A stretch of 64,000 nt of DNA. It comes from Phyllobacterium zundukense (lineage in GTDB: Bacteria > Pseudomonadota > Alphaproteobacteria > Rhizobiales > Rhizobiaceae). The stretch's first letter is position 1; each line of letters starts with the position of its first letter. Below the pieces are notes generated by a model. It was not told the origin of the DNA. It did no database searches and saw nothing but the letters and a program-made list of their open reading frames with translations. Where the stretch lies: NCBI RefSeq assembly GCF_025452195.1, contig NZ_CP104972.1, positions 558,001 through 622,000 on the forward strand, written 5' to 3'. This document shows positions 36,766 through 46,233 of this stretch, one piece after another. The position numbers were made by a program, and so were the translations under genes.

Positions 36766-38106
36766 TTAAAGCTGAATCGTCACCTTCGTGCCATGTGGGC
36801 TGCTTTGTAAGCTGATGCGACCGCCGTGATTTGTAACGATTTGCTTCACAAGGCTCAGGCCGAGTCCCGCGCCTTGGCTTTTGGGTGTCACGCGGTAAAA
36901 TGGTTCGAAAACCAGTTCCTGATGATCGGCCGGTATGCCCGGGCCTTCGTCCGTCACTGATATCTCGCCGCGGGACGAAACCGTAACGGATATCTCTCCC
37001 CGACCTCCACAGTGATCGATTGCGTTGCGCACCAGATTGCCGATTGCCCTTGTCAAAGCTGGCGCGCTGCCACTGCGGTTCAGACGTTCCACCTCACGGT
37101 GAAAGGAAATCTCATAGCCCGCCGAGATCGCCAGAGGAGCAATGTCTCCCACTGCCGTTTGTGCAATTTCAACCAAATCCACAGTGCCATCAAGGTCGAC
37201 CGCCTGGTCATTGCGTTCAAAATCGAGGAGTTGCTCGGCTGTATCGGCCAAGCGTGCGACATCGTCCAATATACGACTGCGCTCCTGCCCCTCGGTCATT
37301 CCGTCGATCCGTAGCTGCATGATCGCAATTGGTGTTCTAAGTTCGTGCGCCGCATCGATCAAGAATCGCTGGCGCTTCCTTGCCTCGTTCTCAAGGCGAC
37401 CGAGTGTTCCGTTAAAAGCCATGACCAGAGGAGCGACTTCCTTGGGGATGCCGTCTACCGGAAGGCGTGTTCCATGCCGGCGCGGTTCGATTTGTGATGC
37501 CTTTTCAGCGACGTCGCTCACCCGCGTCAGCGCGCGGCCGACAATTCGCGGAATGGCAAGAAAAATCGCAGGCAGAGCGACAGCGAGCAAAGAGATATAG
37601 ATCGGATAGGCCTTGGCCAACAGGGCAAAAACCGGTGAGCCTTTGTCAGCCACGCCACCAAACAGAATTCGAACCTCACCCACGGCTGTTTCGGCACTGT
37701 CAACCGTGGCGACCTCATTTGTCGCAGCGGATCCCCGGATATCTGCGTCGTCGAATAGATGAACCAGATGCGCGAGCTCGGCATAGGCTGGGGGAATGGC
37801 GCCGTAAGACACCGACACGCCATCCACGGTGGCCGCCACATACCACAGTGAGCTGATCTGCTCCTTGAGCGCTCTCAGCTGCGGAGTTTCCTTTAACTCC
37901 AAGCGTCCTCGGCTGTCGCGTGCCGCCGCCCCGGCTATCGCTGAGCCAATCTCCTCCTCCATGGCAATATTCGGCGACATGATTGTAGTGGCCCAGATGC
38001 AAAGTCCGAGAATCACCGCAGCAACAACGGCGACGATGACCAGACTTAGCTGCCAGCTCAGCCTCCACCACAGCGAAGGGTTCGATTTCCCTGTCATGCG
38101 CATCAT
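36766..38106 (-). CDS. Sensor histidine kinase of the RND-linked two-component system
   Basis: The 446-residue kinase has a helix at about 12-36, a periplasmic sensor region (about 37-165) and a second helix (about 166-186). A HAMP segment (IVGRALTRVSDVAEKASQIE) follows. The H box is FLIDAAHELRTPIAIMQLRI, the N box AIGNLVRNAIDHC, and the G boxes are DEGPGIP and GAGLGLSLV. All are intact. The start overlaps the response regulator stop by 4 bases. It faces away from the RND pump genes, which it probably controls. The signal is unknown. Confidence 0.92.
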   Translation of the reverse strand: MMRMTGKSNPSLWWRLSWQLSLVIVAVVAAVILGLCIWATTIMSPNIAMEEEIGSAIAGAAARDSRGRLELKETPQLRALKEQISSLWYVAATVDGVSVSYGAIPPAYAELAHLVHLFDDADIRGSAATNEVATVDSAETAVGEVRILFGGVADKGSPVFALLAKAYPIYISLLAVALPAIFLAIPRIVGRALTRVSDVAEKASQIEPRRHGTRLPVDGIPKEVAPLVMAFNGTLGRLENEARKRQRFLIDAAHELRTPIAIMQLRIDGMTEGQERSRILDDVARLADTAEQLLDFERNDQAVDLDGTVDLVEIAQTAVGDIAPLAISAGYEISFHREVERLNRSGSAPALTRAIGNLVRNAIDHCGGRGEISVTVSSRGEISVTDEGPGIPADHQELVFEPFYRVTPKSQGAGLGLSLVKQIVTNHGGRISLQSSPHGTKVTIQL

Positions 38107-38774
38107 TCTTCCTTCAGGAGATATCCAACGCCCCGGATGTTGTGGATTGCAACTCCGGAGCCGGCATCCGCCAATCGTTTGCGCAGTCGTGAGATGTGCG
38201 CATCGAGAGCATTGGACTGGATTTCTTCCTCGTAATTATAGACAGCCTCTTCCAGCGTCGACCGGAGAACGGTCCTGTTCTTTCGCTTGGCGAGCGCGAC
38301 GAGGACAAGAAGCTCGCGCCTGGGTAGATCGAATTGCGTCGAGTTGATGGTAACGTTCAAATGCAGCGGATCCATCACCATGCGTCCAGCAACAATCTTC
38401 AACTCTATGAGATTTGTTGGCCTTCGAAGCACTGCGCGCACACGCGCCATCAGTTCCTCGACCAGGAACGGCTTGCCGAGATAGTCATCGGCACCAATGT
38501 CCAGTCCCCTGACACGCTCCAGCGGCTCGTTTCGTGCCGTCATGACGATGATTGGGGTGTCCCGCCCTGACTGTCTCAGCTTCGGTACGAACGTCAGCCC
38601 TTCACCATCAGGAAGGCGTCGGTCCAGGAGGATGGCGTCGTAATCATTTTGAAGCGTCAATTCGAACGCGTCGGCGAGATGCGTTGTGTGGTCGATGACG
38701 ATACCATGCTTGCCAAGGGCAGCCGCCAGTGCCGCCGCCAGTTCCTTCTCGTCCTCTATCAGTAGAAGTCTCAT
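38103..38774 (-). CDS. OmpR-family response regulator of the RND-linked two-component system
   Basis: The 223-residue protein (start 38774) has a receiver domain with LIEDEKEL (acidic pocket), AILLDRRLPDGEG (phospho-Asp), MTARNE (Thr/Ser) and DDYLGKPF (Lys). The Trans_reg_C winged helix (about 125-220) ends DAHISRLRKRLADAGSGVAI. It is the first gene of the pair and lies about 40 bases from a strong inverted repeat that is its likely binding site. Confidence 0.92.
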   Translation of the reverse strand: MRLLLIEDEKELAAALAAALGKHGIVIDHTTHLADAFELTLQNDYDAILLDRRLPDGEGLTFVPKLRQSGRDTPIIVMTARNEPLERVRGLDIGADDYLGKPFLVEELMARVRAVLRRPTNLIELKIVAGRMVMDPLHLNVTINSTQFDLPRRELLVLVALAKRKNRTVLRSTLEEAVYNYEEEIQSNALDAHISRLRKRLADAGSGVAIHNIRGVGYLLKEE

Positions 38775-38814
38775 CTTTCCGTCACCCTTCCGTCCCGGCG
38801 TTCTCCGCCACGAA

Positions 38815-38868
38815 GATTGCAGCAGCATTACGGGAAAAGAACGGCCATCCGGTAATGCTGCTGCAATC
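38815..38868. promoter_or_regulatory. 17-bp perfect inverted repeat between the response regulator and the RND efflux operon
   Basis: Arms 38815-38831 (GATTGCAGCAGCATTAC) and 38852-38868 are exact reverse complements with a 20-base spacer. With one mismatch the arms extend to 21 bases. The site lies between divergent genes, 40 bases from the regulator start and 75 bases from the adaptor start. It is a strong candidate operator for the response regulator, controlling both units. Confidence 0.65.
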
Positions 38869-38943
38869 GTCGAACTGCAGTAATCAAGCCATGGAAACGC
38901 AAAATGCGCGGCAACCAGCAATCCGGCGGGGCCGCTGGCGATC

Positions 38944-40101
38944 ATGAGGACGAGTGCCATGGCTTCAAAATGGACGCAAAGAGCAGCTGCGGCAGGGATA
39001 CTTCTCGGAGGCATTTATACCATCGTCGTGTTTCTTGATCCCGCACGTGCGACGGTCGATGCGAGCGAACGGGAGGCGGTTACGGCAAGCCAAGCCGATA
39101 CGCCGTTCGAGCTCTCGCCTATGGAAATCGTAAGGATACAGCCGACAACCCTGGTCGAACGACTCCGGGTGAGCGGCGAGCTTCGGCCAATCAACCACGC
39201 AACCCTGCGTGCAAAGCGTGGTGGCAGGATTATTCAAATCAGCGCGCGAGAAGGGCAGGCCGTAAAAGCTGGCGATGTCCTGGTTCACTTTGAAACCGAA
39301 GATCTCCAATCCGTGCTCAAGCAGCGCGAAGCGGATCGCGACGCGGCCGAAGCCGAGAGACTGCTCGCTGTTCAATCTCTCGACAGGATCGAACAGCTTA
39401 CGCGGAAAAACATCGCGCCCACGGAGCAGCTCGATAAGGCGCAAGCCGAGTTTGCAGCCTCAACAGCCCGGCTGGACAGTTTGTCAGCTCAAGTCGAGAT
39501 TGCGCACTCGGCTTTGCGTGACGCTGAGGTCCGCGCTCCTTTTGATGGTGTCATCGCAAGGCTTGCTATCAACGAAGGCTCGTACATGGCCGCGGACGCC
39601 GAGCTTGTCAGCGTCGTAGACACAGCCGTTTTGGAGGCCAGGATGCTCGTTTCGACACGGGACGTGTCTCGGGTTGCTCTCGACCAACCTGTCGCACTGC
39701 AGGTCGATGGGCTGGAAGAACAGGCCGTCCAGGGGAAGATAGCACGGATCGGTCCGGTCGCCGACGACGGCAGTCGCTTTGTCCCAGTCTACGTGAAGCT
39801 TGCCAACGGCGGGGAACGCCTGAAGGGAGGGATGTTTGCCACCGGCGTAATTGTGGTGCGTCAGCATGAAGAGATATTTGTCGTGCCGGCGACCGCGCTG
39901 CGCGAAGATGCGTCGGGAAACTATCTGCTTAAACTGGTGGACGGTCTTCTCGTTCGCCAGCATGTCACCGTTCGACCAAGGTGGAACGGGGACGATACCG
40001 TCGAAGTCTCCGAGGGCCTTGCACGGGGCGACACCATCGTGACCGCACCGTTGCCCGAGCTCTGGCCGAATATGGCCGTCACGATTTCTGCGGCGGGCTG
40101 A
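38944..40101 (+). CDS. RND efflux periplasmic adaptor (HlyD/AcrA type)
   Basis: The 385-residue protein has a hydrophobic N terminus (about 12-28), then a barrel-sandwich domain (LRVSGELRPINHATLRAKRG, VKAGDVLVHFETEDL), a coiled-coil hairpin (about 115-195) and a beta barrel (VRAPFDGVIARLAINEGSYM). It links the inner-membrane pump to an outer-membrane channel. The pump gene follows after 2 bases. Start is ATG 38944 or ATG 38959; the latter has AGGACGAG upstream. No TolC gene is in the operon. Confidence 0.9.
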   Translation: MRTSAMASKWTQRAAAAGILLGGIYTIVVFLDPARATVDASEREAVTASQADTPFELSPMEIVRIQPTTLVERLRVSGELRPINHATLRAKRGGRIIQISAREGQAVKAGDVLVHFETEDLQSVLKQREADRDAAEAERLLAVQSLDRIEQLTRKNIAPTEQLDKAQAEFAASTARLDSLSAQVEIAHSALRDAEVRAPFDGVIARLAINEGSYMAADAELVSVVDTAVLEARMLVSTRDVSRVALDQPVALQVDGLEEQAVQGKIARIGPVADDGSRFVPVYVKLANGGERLKGGMFATGVIVVRQHEEIFVVPATALREDASGNYLLKLVDGLLVRQHVTVRPRWNGDDTVEVSEGLARGDTIVTAPLPELWPNMAVTISAAG

Positions 40102-40103
40102 CC

Positions 40104-43100
40104 ATGTTTCTCACGCGCATTTCCGTCAATCACCCCGTCTTCGCTACTATGATGATGGTGGTTCTGGTGGTATTCGGTGCTTTCTCCTACGATCGCCTTG
40201 GCGTTGACCAGTTTCCGAATGTCGATGTCCCGGTCGTGCTGGTGACGACGGGCTATCCCGGCGCGACGCCCGAGACGGTCGAGAGCGAAGTGACCAGACC
40301 AGTCGAGGAGGCGCTGAAGACGATCAGCGGGCTCGATGAGATCGCGTCCACCTCCTACGAGGGGAGATCCGTTGTCACCGCGAGCTTCAAGCTTGAGGTC
40401 GAGAGCGCGACGGCGGCTCAGGACGTCAGGGACAAGATCGCCGCGCTCGAAGCCGATCTTCCCGAAGAGGCCGACAAGCCGGTCGTATCCCGGTACAATC
40501 CGTCAGACGAGCCGGTTCTATCGGTCGCGATCAACTCGACATCGTTGGGAGTACCCGAACTCACAACGCTGGCCGAGCAGCGCGTTGTGCGCAGACTGAC
40601 GACGGTGTCAGGGGTTGGACAGGCGACGCTTGTCGGCGGCCAGAAGCGTCAGATCGATATCGGCATCGACGAAACACGGTTACGTGCGTTCGGCATCGGG
40701 ATCAATGAGGTCATCAATGTCGTGAAAGCCAGCAACCGGAACAAGCCCGCCGGAAGCGTGATCGGTGATTTTGTCGAGCGGACCATTCAGGTGCAGGGCC
40801 GCGCCGCCATGCCGGAAGAGTTTCTGGACATGATCGTCGCGCGTCGCGGCGGCGGACCCGTCTATCTCCGCGACGTCGCCACGGTGAAGATCGGCCCTGC
40901 CGATCCCGACAGCCGGGCGATCTACGATGGTAAAGCTGCGCTAGCGATCGATATCGCCAAGATCCAGGATGCCAACACCGTGCAGGTGGTGGCAGACGTG
41001 CGCGCGCAGCTTGATCGGCTGAACGCCGAATTGACTGGCCAAGACGTGCAGCTCCAAATCATCAGGGATGCCTCGACACCCATCAAGGAGTCGTTGCAAG
41101 AGGTTCAGTGGACACTGATCGAAGGGGCGGCGCTCGCCGTCGCCATCGTCTTTCTGTTCCTGAACTCCTGGCGAAGCACGGTGATCACCGGATTGACGCT
41201 TCCGGTCGCGATGATCGGAACGCTCGCCGTCATCGACTTCCTCGGCTTCACCCTCAACACGCTTAGCCTGCTGGGCCTGACACTTTCCATCGGAATCCTC
41301 GTAGATGATGCGATCGTGGTGCGCGAGAACATCACGCGCCACCTGCACATGGGCAAATCGCATCGGCAGGCGGCTCTCGACGGCACCAATGAGATCGGGC
41401 TTGCGGTGATGGCGACCACCGCCACCATCGTGGCGGTTTTCCTGCCGGTTGCGTTCATGGAGGGCATGGTCGGCCGTTTCTTCTACGAGTTCGGCGTCAC
41501 CGTTTCCGCCGCCGTGCTGATCTCGCTCTTCGTGGCCTTCACCCTCGATCCCATGCTCTCCAGCGTCTGGCATGATCCCGACGCCGAGCCTAACGCCAAG
41601 CGCGGACCGATCGGACGCCTTGTCGCGCGTTTCGATCACAGCTTCGAAAGGCTTGCCGGAAACTATCGGCAGATCATAACGTGGACGTTGCGCTATCGCC
41701 TGATCACGCTGTTGCTGATGGCGGGTGTCTTCCTTGGCAGCGTCTGCATGGTTCCGCTGGTCGGCACCGAATTCTTCTCCACTGCGGATGAAGGGCGGTT
41801 TCAGATCAATGTGACAACACCCGCCAGCTCCTCGCTGGACTACACGAGGGCCAAGGTTGGGCAGGTGGAGAGCGCCTTGCGCAAGTTTCCCGAGGTGGCC
41901 TCGACCTATTCGACCATCAACACCGGCAGCAATATGGGCAAGCACAAGGCTGCCGTCATCGTCAGCCTCGTGCCCCAAGAGGAACGTAAGCGCACGCCCG
42001 TCATGCTGGCGGATCCGATCCGTCAGCGCCTTGCGGTCATTCCGGGCATCGCGATCGGTATCATTCAGGAAGCCCTTGGCGGCGGGGCAAGTCCGATACA
42101 GCTCAGCGTCCTGGGTGACGATCAAACCGTGCTGAAGAAGACCGCCGCCGCCCTGACCGCCGGCATGCGCCGGATCCCGGGAGTCGTCGACGTCAACTCA
42201 AGCGCCAGCGACGCGAAATCCATCTTCTCCGTCCAGCTCAAGCGGGAGCGGGCAAGCGATCTTGGCATTGGCATCCCCGAACTGGCGGGAATGCTCTGGC
42301 CGTTGGTCGGGGGAGATATGGTCTCGACATGGACGGACGGGCTCGGCGAGACCTACGACATCGTCCTTCGGCTTCCCCGTGATCAACGCGCCAGCGCCGC
42401 CGCCATCAAAGAGTTGATGATGACGACGCCGGGCACCGACGCGGCCGGCAACCCGCGCATGGCACGTCTGGATCAGGTCGCGGACATCGATCTGGTTCCC
42501 AGAGCGTCCGAAATCCGGCGTCTGGACCTGTCGCGGGAAGTTCTGATCACGGCCGATGTCTCCGGTCGCGCCGTGGGGGATGTCACGGCCGACCTGGAAG
42601 CTCTCATTGCCGGGCAAAACCTGCCGGTGGGCTACCGGATCAAGTTCGGGGGAGACGCCGAGGACATCGGGAAGGCCGCCTCCAACATGCTCAAGGCGCT
42701 GATCATGGCGACCATCTTCATTTATATCGTGCTGGCCTCGCAGTTCGGGAGCTTCACGCAGCCGCTCGCTATCATGGCGGCGCTTCCCCTGTCGCTGGTG
42801 GGTGTGCTGCTCGGCCTCATGGTCGCAGGGAGCACCATCAACATGTTCTCTATGATCGGCTTCATCATGCTTATGGGCCTCGTCACCAAGAACGGCATCC
42901 TTCTGGTTGATTTCGCAAACCGGGAGCGCCAGCGGGGGCTTTCGCTTGCCGAGGCGCTGGTCAACGCGGGCGCGGTGCGTTTTCGTCCAATCATCATGAC
43001 CACGCTCGCGATGATCTTCGGCATGATCCCGCTAGCATTGGCCACAGCTGGCGGGGGCGCGCAACGAGCACCTATGGCGCACGCCGTCATCGGCGGACTC

Positions 43101-43223
43101 ATAAGCTCGACGATCCTCACGCTGGTCGTGGTGCCAGTCGTCGTGTCCTGTATCGACAGTCTGGCGAGGTGGTTTTCCCGGCCGCGGCAGGATCGAGTCA
43201 ACCAGGAAGATGTCCAGTCGTGA
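40104..43223 (+). CDS. RND multidrug efflux transporter (HAE1 family)
   Basis: The 1039-residue protein (start 40104, 2 bases after the adaptor stop) has the RND layout of 12 helices and two large periplasmic loops. The N terminus is MFLTRISVNHPVFATMMMVV. The proton-relay Asp pair is in LSIGILVDDAIVVREN, and the Lys in LMGLVTKNGILLVDF. GATPETVESEVTRPVEEAL is typical of HAE1 pumps. It exports hydrophobic compounds using the proton gradient. A longer in-frame start inside the adaptor gene was rejected. Confidence 0.95.
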   Translation: MFLTRISVNHPVFATMMMVVLVVFGAFSYDRLGVDQFPNVDVPVVLVTTGYPGATPETVESEVTRPVEEALKTISGLDEIASTSYEGRSVVTASFKLEVESATAAQDVRDKIAALEADLPEEADKPVVSRYNPSDEPVLSVAINSTSLGVPELTTLAEQRVVRRLTTVSGVGQATLVGGQKRQIDIGIDETRLRAFGIGINEVINVVKASNRNKPAGSVIGDFVERTIQVQGRAAMPEEFLDMIVARRGGGPVYLRDVATVKIGPADPDSRAIYDGKAALAIDIAKIQDANTVQVVADVRAQLDRLNAELTGQDVQLQIIRDASTPIKESLQEVQWTLIEGAALAVAIVFLFLNSWRSTVITGLTLPVAMIGTLAVIDFLGFTLNTLSLLGLTLSIGILVDDAIVVRENITRHLHMGKSHRQAALDGTNEIGLAVMATTATIVAVFLPVAFMEGMVGRFFYEFGVTVSAAVLISLFVAFTLDPMLSSVWHDPDAEPNAKRGPIGRLVARFDHSFERLAGNYRQIITWTLRYRLITLLLMAGVFLGSVCMVPLVGTEFFSTADEGRFQINVTTPASSSLDYTRAKVGQVESALRKFPEVASTYSTINTGSNMGKHKAAVIVSLVPQEERKRTPVMLADPIRQRLAVIPGIAIGIIQEALGGGASPIQLSVLGDDQTVLKKTAAALTAGMRRIPGVVDVNSSASDAKSIFSVQLKRERASDLGIGIPELAGMLWPLVGGDMVSTWTDGLGETYDIVLRLPRDQRASAAAIKELMMTTPGTDAAGNPRMARLDQVADIDLVPRASEIRRLDLSREVLITADVSGRAVGDVTADLEALIAGQNLPVGYRIKFGGDAEDIGKAASNMLKALIMATIFIYIVLASQFGSFTQPLAIMAALPLSLVGVLLGLMVAGSTINMFSMIGFIMLMGLVTKNGILLVDFANRERQRGLSLAEALVNAGAVRFRPIIMTTLAMIFGMIPLALATAGGGAQRAPMAHAVIGGLISSTILTLVVVPVVVSCIDSLARWFSRPRQDRVNQEDVQS

Positions 43224-43225
43224 TT

Positions 43226-43348
43226 ATGACGCGCAATAGGATTTACCGCCTTTTTGTCCGGCTGCTTGTATCTCTCTTCTGGGTGGTCACGATCTTCGGA
43301 GGGCCAATCGTTCTCTTGGTCTTCGTTGCAGGGCGTTTGGCGATGTGA
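43226..43348 (+). CDS. Small single-helix membrane protein behind the RND pump
   Basis: A 40-residue frame starts at ATG 43226, 2 bases after the pump's stop codon. It begins with Arg-rich MTRNRIYRLFVRLL, continues with one long hydrophobic helix (SLFWVVTIFGGPIVLLVFVA) and ends GRLAM. Its position, size and topology recall AcrZ, the small membrane partner of AcrB, though there is no sequence evidence of homology. It is too short for usual gene finding. Translational coupling to the pump is likely. Confidence 0.55.
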   Translation: MTRNRIYRLFVRLLVSLFWVVTIFGGPIVLLVFVAGRLAM

Positions 43349-43554
43349 AACAGACGCTCCTCGGGCATCTAGCATGAACCTCAAAGAGGCTTGAGGCACG
43401 TAATGCTGGCGCAATGCATGCTCCCCACGTTGGCCCGACAAAGATTTACCGAGGATTGGTCATGCAAGTTCTTATCGTCATAGTCGCGTTTGCCGCGCAA
43501 ATTGCGTTGGGGAAGCGCACGCTCTCCCGCGCGGACGGTTGCCTTGGCTCCCTA

Positions 43555-43987
43555 TTACTGTGTGGACGGTTGCCATATGACCTCCCAGAGATGGCCATCC
43601 GGGTCTTTGAAGTAAACCCGAATAAATACCCCACGGTCGGTCATGAGCTGCGTCAGTGAGCGTGGCGCCAGCTGCTTTGGCCTGGTTCAGTATTTGATCG
43701 ACCTCGCCTTTGCTGCCGGCAAGGTACCCAAGGCTGAACTCTGTGGAGCTTGGTACCCCAATGGTGTGGTGTGCATCTTTGGCAAGCTCACTTCGAGGAT
43801 AAAGGGCAAGGGTAAGGCCGCCTTCCAGGTGAAACATCACTACGGCCCCGGCGGCATGCGTGTCGTCGCCTTTGAAGTCGTCGGCGGTAATACCCTTTGT
43901 AGGCAAACCAAGGCCGTCGCGATAAAACGCAAGCGACCGATCCAGGTCGTCGACCCCAAGCGTGACGATACCAATCTGTGGCTTCAT
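43555..43987 (-). pseudogene. VOC/glyoxalase-family protein with a 3' frameshift
   Basis: The start at 43987 has AGGTGG upstream. The protein begins KPQIGIVTLGVDDLDRSLAF and runs through SLGYLAGSKGEVDQILNQAK to RPWGIYSG. The expected end, YFKDPDGHLWEVIWQPSTQ and a stop at 43555, is in another frame; the extra base is in the TTT at about 43605. The uncorrected frame runs on to 43478. VOC proteins bind a metal with His/Glu; the last metal Glu (in HLWEV) lies after the break. It could be a sequencing indel. Confidence 0.75.
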
Positions 43988-44285
43988 TACCCACCTGCGG
44001 CTCGTGATTTTATTTATATATATGGTGAATAAGGTCGGCGACAAGAGGTGTCGAATGCAGCTCGATTGCCTTTCACGCCTGGCGCTATTGATACTCCGGA
44101 TCGACCCGGAACGAGTCGGCACATATGACAAGCGGACCTGAAGATCTACAAAGGGGCCAGTACAAGGACGGCCGCTTTAGCCATTCTCTGGCGCGTGATT
44201 GCTCTAGGACCTTTTTGATCCCTCGCCTTGAGCGGAGCCGAAGCGCAGACCCACTCAATGCGGCATTCTGAAGGTGCAGTTCCCA
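43988..44285. other. No supportable gene (about 300 bases)
   Basis: The stretch separates the VOC gene from the IS110 fragment and contains only unrecognised short frames. It begins with the likely promoter of the VOC gene (AT-rich around 44010-44030). Confidence 0.4.
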
Positions 44286-44622
44286 TTGAGATGGGATGTT
44301 TGCCGCCCTCCCCTGACGGCATCGCAATGTGCCAATGCTGTGGTGCGTTAACCCACAAAGCGGAGAAGGCGGCAAAATGAAGGATCCGATTATTGGTGTG
44401 GGTCTGGCAAAGAGTGTTTTCCAGCTCCACGGAGCGTCGATGACGGGTCAGGTGAAGTTTCGCAAAAAGCTCTCACGGTCCCAGTTTCTGAAGTTCATCG
44501 CGGATCAAGCACCTGCGGTCGTGGTGATGGAAGCCTGCGGCAGCGCGCACTACTGGGCTCGACACGTCGCGGAGTTCGGCCATGCGGTGAAACTGATCGC
44601 GCCACAGTATGTCCGGCCGAGG
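44286..44622 (+). mobile_element. IS110-family left-end remnant (copy 2)
   Basis: The first 150 bases match the fragment at 740-893. The transposase frame starts at 44377 and reads IIGVGLAKSVFQLHGASMTG, then QVKFRKKLSRSQFLKFIADQ and VVMEACGSAHYWARHVAEFG, ending at APQYVRP. Similarity breaks at about 44622, where the hipA 3' end begins on the other strand. About a quarter of the transposase is left, so it is inactive. Its GVGLAK has Gly where IS110 enzymes have the catalytic Asp. Confidence 0.8.
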
Positions 44623-44660
44623 GGCGGGATTGCTCCTGCAATCTCCCGCCCGGCGGCGGT

Positions 44661-45911
44661 CTATTCGCCGCAGGTGCCGAGGATCGGCGTCATCACCCTG
44701 ACATGCTCGTCGATCCGTTCGAGCACTTTTTCCGGGATGACGGCCCGTTCCGGCAGATCCCACCAATGTTCGTTGACTCTTTCGACAACGCCGACCACCG
44801 CCTTGAGCACGGCCGGCTCCGGTAGTTTTGCGCGGTTGGCGAAAGCCTTCCATCGCGGCGCGGCGAGAGCCTTGAAGGAGCGCTCGCCGCCGAGCGGGAG
44901 CGCCATGGCGTCGGCGGGGAGATAGGGCACGGTCGACAGCACGTCGTAGATCGGCGCGAGCTCCGGCTTGCCGCCGTCGCCACGGTAGATCACCGACCAG
45001 TTTTTCAGGTGCATGTCGCCGTTGCCGGTGATCACCGTCAGAGCCAGCCGGCGCACGAATTCGAGGGCGGCCATCGGCGCGACGGCGACGCTGAGCGCCG
45101 AGGCAATGTCGTGATATGCAGCGCCTTCGTATTTGCGCGAGGGATAGACGCCGAAGACCTGGGCGAAATCCTCGATATGGATCCGCTCGCCGCCGGCGCG
45201 ATCGAAACGTTTGACCAGGAGAACCTTGCCGTCCGAGAGCGTATCGAACTCTGCAGGGATCCTCTCGAAATCGGACTTCTCGACCAGCTCGCGCTCGGGC
45301 ACATCCATGCCGATCGCGGCCGCAAGCGCCAGGTTGGCGAACTCGTTTTCGGAAACGCCGGGGAACGCCGTCGAAGGAAACTTGGCGATATACGGGCCCT
45401 GCTCGTCGCCCATTGGCAGGGTCAGGCCACCGCCCTTGCCGGTGTTCTTCATGACCGACAGCTTCATCTGCACGCCGGCGAGCGAAAACCGGGCTTTCGG
45501 CTTGTCCTTCGAGGCATCCTCGACAACCGCGGTCGTGCCATCGCTGGGCAAGACACGGACGGCGCCCGGAAGGTCCGCGCCGAGCGCCGCCAGCAGATCG
45601 AAATCGTTTCCCGGGCGCACATGGCCTGCGTGGTGCTTCTCCATCGCCTCGCGCAGTTTGTCTTCCGGAAGCAGGTTGGCGAAGAATGCCGGCAAGGCGG
45701 CCGCGACAGGCTTGGGGTCCTTGCGCAATCCTCCCGGCGCCGCCCTGAACGACAGGCTGAGGACGGGAAACCCGCCCGTCGCGCGATAGGCGTCGTCGAA
45801 ACTGAACGCATTGAAATCGCCCGGCGTCCGGACGATCGTGCCGACCTTCAGATCGTTCAACAGGACGTCGAGCGAGGGGATGGCTTTTGGCGCTTGAAAC
45901 AACTTAGCCAT
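44661..45911 (-). CDS. hipA: HipA-family serine/threonine kinase toxin (module 1)
   Basis: The 416-residue protein starts at ATG 45911, overlapping hipB by 8 bases. It has the HipA_N region (LDVLLNDLKVGTIVRTPGDF) and the kinase core: FSLAGVQMKLSVMKN (P-loop-like), LLVKRFDRAGGERIHIEDFA, the catalytic loop GNGDMHLKNWSVI and the metal-binding IYDVLST. HipA kinases phosphorylate tRNA synthetases such as GltX and cause growth arrest or persistence. All key residues look intact. The module sits between an IS110 relic and an IS6 relic, so it was probably captured in an island. Confidence 0.9.
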   Translation of the reverse strand: MAKLFQAPKAIPSLDVLLNDLKVGTIVRTPGDFNAFSFDDAYRATGGFPVLSLSFRAAPGGLRKDPKPVAAALPAFFANLLPEDKLREAMEKHHAGHVRPGNDFDLLAALGADLPGAVRVLPSDGTTAVVEDASKDKPKARFSLAGVQMKLSVMKNTGKGGGLTLPMGDEQGPYIAKFPSTAFPGVSENEFANLALAAAIGMDVPERELVEKSDFERIPAEFDTLSDGKVLLVKRFDRAGGERIHIEDFAQVFGVYPSRKYEGAAYHDIASALSVAVAPMAALEFVRRLALTVITGNGDMHLKNWSVIYRGDGGKPELAPIYDVLSTVPYLPADAMALPLGGERSFKALAAPRWKAFANRAKLPEPAVLKAVVGVVERVNEHWWDLPERAVIPEKVLERIDEHVRVMTPILGTCGE

Positions 45912-46233
45912 GATCGACATCGTCGGGCTGGGAGACAAAAGCGGGCAGATCGTCGTCGTCATGCGGGCGCAACAATGCCTCGACCGCAGGAACCATGGTC
46001 TGCGGAATCAGCATCATTTCCAGCCCCAGCGCACGAGCGATGTTCTTCAGGGTGGTCGCACGCGCCGCCGCCACGCCCGTTTCGATGTCGCGGTAGCGGG
46101 GGCGCGATATGCCGGCCAGGTCGGCGACCTGTTCCTGCGTCATCGCCGATGCAAGCCGCGCCCGCTTTAGCAGCCGACCTATTTCAAGCAGGGCCTCCGA
46201 CTCGGACGGCACGATGATACCTATGCGTTTCAT
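45904..46233 (-). CDS. hipB: HipB-family HTH antitoxin (module 1)
   Basis: The 109-residue protein starts at ATG 46233 with KRIGIIVPSESEALLEIGRL. It has an XRE helix-turn-helix: ASAMTQEQVADLAGISRPRY then RDIETGVAAARATTLKNIAR. An acidic tail (RPHDDDDLPAFVSQPDDVDH) may contact HipA. A longer in-frame start at 46281 was rejected because the operator repeat covers the 46233 start region. It binds its promoter and inhibits HipA. Confidence 0.88.
   Translation of the reverse strand: MKRIGIIVPSESEALLEIGRLLKRARLASAMTQEQVADLAGISRPRYRDIETGVAAARATTLKNIARALGLEMMLIPQTMVPAVEALLRPHDDDDLPAFVSQPDDVDHG

Noticed and set aside
40941..42125. Minus-strand open frame of 394 residues
   Set aside because: It is antisense to the RND pump and has the Asp/His/Arg-rich pattern of a shadow frame.
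45009..46217. Plus-strand open frame of 402 residues
   Set aside because: It is antisense to hipA and hipB, whose motifs are intact; composition is typical of a shadow.
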